NCBI GenBank assembly: GCA_900553305.1
Contig: USDI01000049.1
Coordinates: 1-12,432 of the forward strand
Direction: 5' to 3'
Length of the DNA stretch: 12,432 nucleotides
Source of the DNA: an uncultured Lachnospiraceae bacterium
GTDB lineage: Bacteria; Bacillota; Clostridia; Lachnospirales; Lachnospiraceae
Position numbers and translations under genes: made by a program. Under the pieces are notes generated by a model. That model was not told where the DNA came from and did no database searches. It worked only from the letters and a program-made list of their open reading frames with translations. Of this stretch, positions 6,910 to 12,432 are shown in pieces (within the stretch, counting starts at the first letter, position 1; each line of letters opens with the position of its first letter).

Positions 6910-7724
6910 CCATTCTGGACGAATTAGCAGATTATGCCAAAGAACGTGTGGCCGCAGCCAAAAGCCGGATTTCCGCAGAGGATATCCGCAGACAGGCCGT
7001 AGAGCTTCCTAAAGGAAATTTTGCTTTTGAGAATGCATTGAAGAAACCGGACATTTCCTTTATCTGCGAGTGTAAAAAGGCCTCTCCCTCGAAGGGACTG
7101 ATTGCACCGGACTTCCCGTATCTTTCGATTGCAAAGGAGTATGAGGCTGCCGGAGCAGACTGCATTTCCGTATTGACGGAGCCGAAGTGGTTCTTAGGAA
7201 AAGATGAGTATCTTCAGGAGATTGCACAGGTCGTATCCATACCGTGTCTTCGAAAGGATTTTACGGTGGATGAGTACATGATCTATGAAGCAAAGCTTCT
7301 GGGTGCATCAGCAGTACTTCTTATCTGTTCGATTCTGTCGAAAGAGCAGCTGAAGGAGTACCGGGAAATCAGCGATGACCTGGGATTATCTGCACTGGTG
7401 GAGGCACATGATGAAAAGGAAGTAGACATGGCAATCGAAGCAGGTGCACGGATCATTGGTGTGAACAACCGGAATCTCAAGGACTTCACGGTAGATACCG
7501 GGAATAGCACACGGCTTCGGGAACAGATCCCGAAGGACATCCTGTTTGTATCTGAAAGCGGTGTGAAGTCTGTGGAGAATGTAGCAAAGCTGCGCGAGAT
7601 CGGAGCGGATGCTGTCCTGATCGGTGAAACCCTGATGCGGGCCGAAGATAAGAAAGCAATGCTTGCTGCACTGCGTGAGTCGGAGAAGAAAGCAATGCCA
7701 GCTGCACTGCGGGAGGAAGTATGA
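6906..7724 (+). CDS. trpC: Indole-3-glycerol phosphate synthase
   Basis: TrpC decarboxylates and cyclises carboxyphenylamino-deoxyribulose phosphate to indole-3-glycerol phosphate. Visible (beta/alpha)8-barrel active-site motifs are ECKKASPSKG (55-64), LRKDF (115-119), LVEAH (164-168), GVNNRNL (185-191) and SESGV (216-220). The usual first motif is EIKKASPSKG, so Cys56 replaces Ile. The ATG overlaps the trpD stop by 4 nt with GGAGG at 6894-6898. At 272 residues it is slightly long because the last 24 residues are two copies of a KKAM(L/P)AALRE unit, the product of a 36-bp tandem duplication. This tail lies beyond the last conserved barrel element and is probably not catalytic. Confidence 0.97.
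   Translation: MTILDELADYAKERVAAAKSRISAEDIRRQAVELPKGNFAFENALKKPDISFICECKKASPSKGLIAPDFPYLSIAKEYEAAGADCISVLTEPKWFLGKDEYLQEIAQVVSIPCLRKDFTVDEYMIYEAKLLGASAVLLICSILSKEQLKEYREISDDLGLSALVEAHDEKEVDMAIEAGARIIGVNNRNLKDFTVDTGNSTRLREQIPKDILFVSESGVKSVENVAKLREIGADAVLIGETLMRAEDKKAMLAALRESEKKAMPAALREEV
7650..7721 (+). repeat. 36-bp in-frame tandem duplication at the trpC 3' end
   Basis: Units 7650-7685 and 7686-7721 each begin AAGAAAGCAATGC and continue GCTGCACTGCG; only a few positions differ, plus the last six bases. Each encodes 12 residues, KKAMLAALRESE and KKAMPAALREEV. The second copy contains GGGAGGAAGT, the ribosome binding site for trpF, where the first copy has CGTGAGTCGG. Confidence 0.9.
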
Positions 7725-8422
7725 CAAAGATCAAGATGTGCGGACTGAGGAATTTAGAAGATATTGAGGCAGTTAATGAATGGAAGCCGGACTATGCCGG
7801 GTTTGTGTTCGCACCAGAGAGCAGACGATACGTGACGGCAGAACAGGCAGCGGAACTGAAGGATCACCTTGATCCCCGGATTCAGGCAGTCGGGGTATTT
7901 GTCGATGAAGCACCGGAAAGGGTAGCGGCGCTTTTGAATCAGGGAGTGATTGAGCTTGCACAGCTTCACGGAAGCGAGGATGAAGAGTATCTTGTGAGAC
8001 TCCGGGAGCTGACCCTCAAGCCGGTCATTCAGGCATTCCGGATTCTAAGCAGGGAGGATGTCGTGCGTGCGATGAAAAGCAGTGCGGATGAGATTCTGCT
8101 GGATTCCGGAGCCGGAACCGGGAGTACCTTTAATTGGGAGGTACTCCGTATGGAGTCAGGCTATGATCGGGCAATCGATGCAGAGAAGGATGGGGAGAGG
8201 GCCTTCTGTACAAAACGGAACCGGGAGAAATCCTTATATGCTGAGGAAACACGTCCCTACTTCCTGGCAGGAGGGCTGAACCCTCAGAATGTAACAGAAG
8301 CCATTCGGCAGCTTCACCCCTATGCGGTCGATGTCAGCTCGGGAATCGAGACAGACGGAAGCAAGGACAGAGAGAAAATAGCAGCGTTTGTAACCGCTGT
8401 GAGAAAGGAAAACAGCTTATGA
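7721..8422 (+). CDS. trpF: Phosphoribosylanthranilate isomerase
   Basis: TrpF catalyses the Amadori rearrangement of phosphoribosyl-anthranilate to the TrpC substrate. The general base Cys7 (KMCGLR) and the general acid Asp128 (LLDSGAGTGSTFNW) are in place. QLHGSED (81-87) and the phosphate-binding LAGGLNP (182-188) and DVSSGIE (204-210) are typical. At 233 residues it is about 25-30 longer than usual. The excess is a hydrophilic, charged insertion (about 142-178) between FNW and PYFLAGGL, where other TrpFs have a short loop and helix. The ATG overlaps the trpC stop by 4 nt. GGAGG (7712-7716) lies only 4 nt from the start, inside the duplicated trpC tail. Confidence 0.95.
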   Translation: MTKIKMCGLRNLEDIEAVNEWKPDYAGFVFAPESRRYVTAEQAAELKDHLDPRIQAVGVFVDEAPERVAALLNQGVIELAQLHGSEDEEYLVRLRELTLKPVIQAFRILSREDVVRAMKSSADEILLDSGAGTGSTFNWEVLRMESGYDRAIDAEKDGERAFCTKRNREKSLYAEETRPYFLAGGLNPQNVTEAIRQLHPYAVDVSSGIETDGSKDREKIAAFVTAVRKENSL

Positions 8423-9609
8423 CAAATCCAAATGGACGCTTCGGCATTCACGGCGGTCAGTATATACCGGAAACACTGATGAACGCTGTGATTGAGCTGG
8501 AAGAAGCATACAATCATTATAAAAACGATCCGGAATTTAACAGAGAGCTGACAGAGCTTCTGAACGAATATGCGGGCAGACCTTCCCGGCTTTATTATGC
8601 GGAAAAGATGACGAAGGATCTGGGCGGTGCGAAGATTTATTTAAAAAGAGAGGACTTAAATCATACCGGCGCGCACAAGATCAATAATGTGCTGGGACAG
8701 GCGCTTTTGGCGAAAAAAATGGGCAAGACGAGACTCATCGCAGAAACCGGAGCCGGACAGCACGGCGTGGCAACAGCGACGGCAGCAGCCCTCATGGGCA
8801 TGGAATGTGTGGTTTTCATGGGCGAAGAAGATACCATTCGTCAGGCGCTTAACGTTTATCGCATGCGGCTTTTAGGAGCAGAGGTCATTCCGGTAAAATC
8901 CGGAACTGCAACCCTGAAGGATGCCGTATCGGAAGCAATGAGAGAATGGACATCCCGGATCAGTGATACGCATTATTGTCTGGGATCGGTCATGGGACCG
9001 CATCCTTTCCCGACGATTGTACGTGATTTTCAGGCAGTTATTTCAAAAGAAATCAAGGAGCAGATGCTGGAAAAGGAAGGCAGACTTCCGGATGCAGTCA
9101 TCGCCTGTGTGGGCGGCGGCTCGAATGCAATTGGCAGCTTTTACAACTTTATCGAAGATGAAGGTGTGCGCCTGATCGGATGCGAAGCAGCAGGTCGGGG
9201 TGTGGATACCTTTGAAACCGCAGCAACCATTGCTACCGGAAGGTTAGGTATTTTTCATGGCATGAAGTCCTACTTCTGTCAGGATAAATACGGTCAGATT
9301 GCGCCGGTCTATTCGATTTCAGCAGGACTTGATTACCCGGGAGTCGGACCGGAGCATGCATATCTCCATGATATTGGCAGAGCGGAATATGTACCGGTAA
9401 CGGATGAGGAAGCGGTAGATGCCTTTGAGTATCTGGCAAAGACCGAAGGAATCATCCCGGCCATTGAATCCGCGCATGCCGTAGCTTATGCAAAGAGGCT
9501 GGCTCCGCAGATGAGCAGAGATCAGATGATTGTAATTACCATATCCGGCAGAGGTGACAAGGATTGTGCAGCCATTGCCCGTTACAGAGGGGAGGATATT
9601 CATGAGTAA
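8419..9609 (+). CDS. trpB: Tryptophan synthase beta chain
   Basis: TrpB is the PLP-dependent subunit that condenses indole with L-serine to tryptophan. The Schiff-base lysine is Lys87 in NHTGAHKINN, and the catalytic Glu109 sits in AETGAGQHG. The PLP phosphate loop is GGGSNA (232-237), and the cofactor-ring serine is Ser376 in ISGRGDKD. The N-terminal FGIHGGQYIPETL and the 396-residue length mark the TrpB1 type, which works as an alpha2-beta2 complex with TrpA and channels indole. The longer TrpB2 form is excluded. The ATG overlaps the trpF stop by 4 nt. Its ribosome binding site AAAGGA, about 10 nt away, is weaker than its neighbours', consistent with coupled translation. No key residue is missing. 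Confidence 0.98.
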   Translation: MTNPNGRFGIHGGQYIPETLMNAVIELEEAYNHYKNDPEFNRELTELLNEYAGRPSRLYYAEKMTKDLGGAKIYLKREDLNHTGAHKINNVLGQALLAKKMGKTRLIAETGAGQHGVATATAAALMGMECVVFMGEEDTIRQALNVYRMRLLGAEVIPVKSGTATLKDAVSEAMREWTSRISDTHYCLGSVMGPHPFPTIVRDFQAVISKEIKEQMLEKEGRLPDAVIACVGGGSNAIGSFYNFIEDEGVRLIGCEAAGRGVDTFETAATIATGRLGIFHGMKSYFCQDKYGQIAPVYSISAGLDYPGVGPEHAYLHDIGRAEYVPVTDEEAVDAFEYLAKTEGIIPAIESAHAVAYAKRLAPQMSRDQMIVITISGRGDKDCAAIARYRGEDIHE

Positions 9610-10375
9610 CATTCGGAAAGCATTTGAAAACGGAAAGGCATTTATCGCCTTTATCACCTGCGGGGATCCGGATCTTGCCACCACAGCGGAGGCGGTGAAA
9701 GAAGCGGTCCGCAACGGCGCAGATTTAATCGAACTTGGTATCCCTTTTTCCGATCCGACGGCAGAAGGACCGGTCATTCAGGGAGCGAATATCCGTGCCT
9801 TAAAGGGCGGTGTGACGACCGATAAGATTTTTGACTTCGTGCGGGAGCTTCGGAAAGAGGTCACGGTTCCGATGGTATTTATGACCTATGCCAATGTCGT
9901 ATTTTCCTATGGCTCCGAAAAGTTCATTGCAACCTGTAAGGAGATCGGAATGGATGGACTGATTCTTCCCGATGTTCCGTTTGAGGAAAAAGAGGAATTC
10001 CAGTCGATTTGTGACCGGTATGATATGGACTTTATTTCCCTGGTCGCCCCGACCTCCGAAAACCGGATTGCCATGATTGCGAAGGAAGCAAAAGGCTTTC
10101 TCTATATCGTATCCAGTCTTGGCGTGACCGGAACACGTACCGAGATTAAAACAGATCTTTCCTCAATCATGGAGGTGGTGCGCCGGAATACGGATGTGCC
10201 GTGTGCGATCGGGTTTGGAATTTCCACGCCCGAGCAGGCAAAGAAGATGGCAGGACTTTCTGATGGAGCGATTGTCGGATCTGCCATTATAAAGCTTCTG
10301 GAGAAGTATGGAACCGGGGCTCCAAAGTATGTAGGTGAATATGTAAAATCTATGAAGAATGCGATTATAGCCTGA
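9602..10375 (+). CDS. trpA: Tryptophan synthase alpha chain
   Basis: TrpA cleaves indole-3-glycerol phosphate to indole and glyceraldehyde 3-phosphate, passing indole to TrpB. The ATG at 9602 follows GGGGAGG (9589-9595) and overlaps the trpB stop by 8 nt, giving 257 residues. An upstream GTG-type start within trpB is less likely. The catalytic Glu44 is in LIELGIPFSDP. At the position of the second catalytic acid (Asp60 in the Salmonella enzyme), this protein has Glu55, reading PTAEGPVIQ instead of PLADGPTIQ. The phosphate-site and loop-6 regions are seen in SSLGVTGTRTEI and GFGIS, with DGAIVGSAI near the C-terminus. It is the last gene of the biosynthetic set. Confidence 0.97.
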   Translation: MSNIRKAFENGKAFIAFITCGDPDLATTAEAVKEAVRNGADLIELGIPFSDPTAEGPVIQGANIRALKGGVTTDKIFDFVRELRKEVTVPMVFMTYANVVFSYGSEKFIATCKEIGMDGLILPDVPFEEKEEFQSICDRYDMDFISLVAPTSENRIAMIAKEAKGFLYIVSSLGVTGTRTEIKTDLSSIMEVVRRNTDVPCAIGFGISTPEQAKKMAGLSDGAIVGSAIIKLLEKYGTGAPKYVGEYVKSMKNAIIA

Positions 10376-10553
10376 TGACATTTAGATAGGCAGTAAAAAG
10401 ATAAGACAGCCACAATAGAATAAATCGAGATAGAAAAGTATATGGTAATTGGTACTTTTAGAAATGATCAGAGTATGCTACGATGTACCGTGAAAAGGCA
10501 TAAAAGACCAACTGGTTTTCAGCAGTAGAGCATACAAAAAGGAGACAAATGCG
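10376..10553 (+). other. trpA downstream spacer with weak candidate promoter
   Basis: There is no GC-rich hairpin with a T tract after trpA. The best structure is AAAAGTA (10434-10440) pairing TACTTTT (10453-10459) around a 12-nt loop, which is A/T-only apart from one pair and is a poor terminator. A weak promoter-like pair, TTGGTA (10450-10455) and TATGCT (10474-10479) with an 18-bp spacer, lies about 75 bp before the next gene. Transcription may run on from trpA, restart here, or both. Confidence 0.4.
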
Positions 10554-11867
10554 ATGGATCATTATTCGGTTTATGAACTTTTGTGGCTGTTTTACATTTA
10601 CTCGTTTCTTGGATGGATTTTTGAAGTGGTACTGGCAGCCTGCAAGCAGCGGAAATTTGCAAACCGTGGACTGGTGAATGGTCCGTTCTGCGTGATTTAC
10701 GGTATTGCAGCGGTGTTGATGTCCGTGGGCTTACGGGAAATGTCGGGACCGTGGCTGTTCCTTTTTGCAACCGTATATGCAACGGCTGTGGAATGGGTAG
10801 CCGGTCATCTGATCGAAAGGGCCTTCAGGGAGCGTTGGTGGAATTACTCCAACATGAAGTGGAACCTGGATGGCTATATCTGTTTACCGATGTCTCTTGG
10901 CTGGGGCTTGCTGGGATTTGTGACCGTGCGCTGGGGCAATGGATTCGTTCTTGGACTTATTTCCATGCTTCCTTCCGTTCTCATGCATATCCTGCTTCTG
11001 GTGTTGATGATTGCGCTGGCAGTGGACGTACTGGCCTCTTATATCCTGTTAAAAGGAAGAGGAAAATATCTGGCACAGTGGGAGGCTGCCAATGAACAGC
11101 TTGACAAGGTAAGCTTCCGCCTGCGCAAGACCATTACCGGAATTATTGAACGGAGAATCAATAAGGCTTACCCCAAAGCGGTCAGGACAACACATGCAGA
11201 AGCTGCCGGGGAGATGGCTGGAGCGAAGGCGTTTGCGGCAGGCTGCGGGTTCTACAAGGTGGTGATGTTGTTCTTCGTGGGTGCTTTCCTGGGAGATATT
11301 ACAGAAACGATCTTCTGCCGGATCACGGCCGGAGTCTGGATGAGCCGGAGCAGTGTGGTCTGGGGCCCCTTCAGCATTGTCTGGGGACTTGCCATTGCAC
11401 TTGGAACAGCCATGCTCTATCGTTATAAGGATCGAAACGACGGATTTTTGTTCGCAGTAGGAACCTTGCTTGGCGGTGGCTATGAATATCTGTGCAGTGT
11501 GTTTACGGAGATGGTATTTGGCAAGGTGTTCTGGGATTACAGTAAGCTTCCGTTTAACCTGGGAGGACGAATCAACCTGCTGTATTGCTTTTTCTGGGGC
11601 ATCGCTGCGGTTGTATGGTTTAAGAAGATTTATCCCTTTGCCGCCAGGTGGATCGAGAAGATCCCGATGAAAGCAGGCAAGCTTCTGACATGGGTACTGA
11701 TCGTGTTTATGTGCTGCAATGTGGCAGTTTCGTGTGTGGCGCTTGTCCGTTATGATGAGCGTAGCAAGGGCATCGCCGCCGAAAGCTCCTGGCAGCAGTG
11801 GGCAGATGAGCATTATGATGATGCGAAAATGGAGAAGATTTATCCGAATGCGAAGGTGGCTAAGTAA
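10554..11867 (+). CDS. Membrane protein with two PF06541-like (putative ABC transporter permease) halves
   Basis: The 437-residue product is polytopic. Two halves share the same motif order. Half 1: SFLGWIFE (17-24), RGLVNGPFCVIYG (38-50), Glu80, WWNYS (95-99), LDGYICLPMSLGWG (105-118). Half 2: AFLGDITE (244-251), SSVVWGPFSIVWG (267-279), GYEY (309-312), FWDYS (326-330), LGGRINLLYCFFWG (336-349). This matches the pattern I know as PF06541, annotated putative ABC transporter permease with no established transport role. A basic, charged segment (about 167-230) links the halves. A final membrane span (377-397) precedes a hydrophilic tail. The ATG at 10554 has AAAGGAG 9 nt upstream; an ATG 5 bases earlier is out of frame. 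No ATPase gene is adjacent. Function unknown. Confidence 0.85.
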   Translation: MDHYSVYELLWLFYIYSFLGWIFEVVLAACKQRKFANRGLVNGPFCVIYGIAAVLMSVGLREMSGPWLFLFATVYATAVEWVAGHLIERAFRERWWNYSNMKWNLDGYICLPMSLGWGLLGFVTVRWGNGFVLGLISMLPSVLMHILLLVLMIALAVDVLASYILLKGRGKYLAQWEAANEQLDKVSFRLRKTITGIIERRINKAYPKAVRTTHAEAAGEMAGAKAFAAGCGFYKVVMLFFVGAFLGDITETIFCRITAGVWMSRSSVVWGPFSIVWGLAIALGTAMLYRYKDRNDGFLFAVGTLLGGGYEYLCSVFTEMVFGKVFWDYSKLPFNLGGRINLLYCFFWGIAAVVWFKKIYPFAARWIEKIPMKAGKLLTWVLIVFMCCNVAVSCVALVRYDERSKGIAAESSWQQWADEHYDDAKMEKIYPNAKVAK

Positions 11868-11956
11868 CCACATGAGATAAACCTAAGCTTCGTTAGCAGT
11901 GGTTTTACGAATGCGGTTCTGGATAGTTACGATTATGATATGATTTAATGTAGTGT

Positions 11957-11988
11957 AATTAAGCCGGTTCCTAGGAACCGGCTTAATT
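11957..11988 (+). terminator. Perfect 32-nt palindromic terminator
   Basis: AATTAAGCCGGTTCC, centre TA, GGAACCGGCTTAATT is a perfect palindrome about 90 bases after the membrane-protein stop. The GC-rich core (GCCGGTTCC) flanked by AATT gives a strong hairpin on either strand, though the T tract is short and interrupted. It probably closes the trp-to-membrane-protein transcription unit and also blocks transcription from the right. Confidence 0.8.
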
Positions 11989-12000
11989 GGTATATACATG

Positions 12001-12041
12001 CGTCAATAGAATTCCATTTGAATTTTGACGTATCTATTTTT
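12001..12041 (+). terminator. Second hairpin with T-rich tail, possible terminator or element end
   Basis: CGTCAA (12001-12006) pairs TTGACG (12025-12030), and AATTC (12010-12014) pairs GAATT (12020-12024), with a 3-nt bulge on the 5' side. TATCTATTTTT follows. The A/T-rich stem makes it a weaker terminator than its neighbour. It may instead belong to the repeat region that follows. Confidence 0.35.
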
Positions 12042-12052
12042 CCTGACGGGTC

Positions 12053-12142
12053 TAATTTCAAAAGCCGAAAAAATGTGTAAATTTTAATTTCAAAATCTGG
12101 AAAAATGTGCAAAAGTATAATCAATAATCGCAGAAAAATGTG
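12053..12142 (+). repeat. Three degenerate 32-33-nt repeats sharing AAAAATGTG
   Basis: Units at 12053-12082 and 12085-12114 both read TAATTTCAAAA, then six variable bases, then AAAAATGTG. The third (about 12118-12142) keeps mainly AAAAATGTG at a 33-nt spacing. Spacing and degeneracy resemble the multiple terminal repeats found at ends of some insertion sequences such as the IS21 family, but no transposase is in view. They could equally be protein-binding sites. Confidence 0.65.
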
Positions 12143-12231
12143 TTATACAAGAATTATTCGTATTGAAAGCTTCCAGCATTTACCAATATTCCCCTTTATC
12201 TTGTTGGGAAAACAAGAAAACTTCTTTAAAC

Positions 12232-12269
12232 AAAAGCCCGTCATAGTCAAAGGACTACGGCGGGCTTTT
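12232..12269 (+). terminator. Long bidirectional hairpin terminator
   Basis: AAAAGCCCG (12232-12240) pairs CGGGCTTTT (12261-12269). The stem then extends inward through a T-G wobble, C-G, one A-C mismatch, and TAGTC/GACTA, closing on the 4-nt loop AAAG. Terminal A and T runs make it functional on either strand. It lies far from the last gene, so it may serve a unit beyond the window end transcribed leftwards, or mark a lost gene. Confidence 0.7.
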
Positions 12270-12319
12270 GACATGGCAGAAAAGTTTTAAAAATATTTTT
12301 AACTGTTTGCAAATCAGAG

Positions 12320-12432
12320 TTGTTGGATATTGTATACTCAAGCCATCGTATTGAAGAAACCGTAAGTGCCTATGCCGAAAATGGACATAATGTTGCAAAT
12401 CTTGAGAAAAAAGTCCAAAATTCATCGTCTGC
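12320..12432 (+). other. Possible start of a partial reading frame running off the window
   Basis: From 12272 to the end one + frame has no stop. Its last part reads like protein (SSHRIEETVSAYAENGHNV and on). The possible starts are TTG at 12320 or 12323, neither with a ribosome binding site, so this may be a truncated remnant. A second + frame from ATG 12372 and a - strand frame are also open here but look less protein-like. TATACT (12333-12338) resembles a -10 element but lacks a correctly spaced -35. I cannot assign a function. Confidence 0.25.

Noticed and set aside
11049..11873. 274-codon open frame opposite the PF06541-like gene
   Set aside because: The + strand product has repeated motifs and membrane segments. 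The antisense product is Cys-, His- and Pro-rich without recognisable features.
12053..12142. CRISPR array
   Set aside because: There are only three degenerate units with almost no spacer between the first two, and no cas genes.
12105..12290. 61-codon + strand open frame in the 3' intergenic region
   Set aside because: It begins inside the repeats, has no ribosome binding site, and reads straight through a strong terminator hairpin.
1..12432. A novel defence, toxin-antitoxin or secondary-metabolite system
   Set aside because: All well-supported genes are housekeeping metabolism, transport or unknown membrane/small proteins. No effector, nuclease, toxin or synthase domains are visible.

Overview
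The window reads as chromosomal DNA from an anaerobic Firmicute of class Clostridia, most likely a Lachnospiraceae-type gut bacterium. That placement is an inference from several things: strong AGGAGG ribosome binding sites, a T-box-controlled tryptophan operon, the clostridial flavour of the alanine/glycine symporter and gamma carbonic anhydrase, and a tandem PF06541 membrane protein. No rRNA, tRNA, CRISPR array or intact mobile element was found.

Layout. Bases 1-966 hold the 3' part of a NUDIX hydrolase gene and an overlapping gene for a 72-residue protein of unknown function, both on the + strand. Bases 1051-2451 (- strand) encode an AGCS-family sodium:alanine/glycine symporter, which ends at an intrinsic terminator at about 965-1001. 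A divergent promoter region (2452-2661) separates it from a gamma-class carbonic anhydrase-like gene (2662-3141).

Bases 3236-10375 are a complete, uninterrupted tryptophan operon in the order trpE-G-D-C-F-B-A. It is driven by a perfect-consensus promoter (TTGACA, 17 bp, TATAAT) and a roughly 340-nt T-box leader. The leader has a TGG (Trp) specifier, a canonical T-box sequence, and a 12-bp terminator hairpin that competes with the antiterminator. Uncharged tRNA-Trp should therefore allow transcription of all seven genes, which convert chorismate to L-tryptophan. Most junctions are 4-nt ATGA overlaps and trpB/trpA overlap by 8 nt. The exception is a 185-nt A-rich gap between trpG and trpD that contains tandem 16-nt repeats.

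Bases 10554-11867 encode a membrane protein with two PF06541-like halves. There is no convincing terminator between it and trpA, so read-through from the trp operon is possible. The last 565 bases (11868-12432) contain no well-supported gene. They hold a perfect 32-nt palindromic terminator, a second hairpin, three degenerate repeats sharing AAAAATGTG, a long bidirectional terminator, and a short open frame running off the window end.

The region is mostly conventional metabolism, and I did not find a clearly new system. The points worth a second look are a 36-bp tandem duplication at the trpC/trpF junction, a Glu at the catalytic Asp position of TrpA, the odd trpG-trpD gap, repeats abutting the trp promoter, an insertion in TrpF, and the repeat cluster near the window end.
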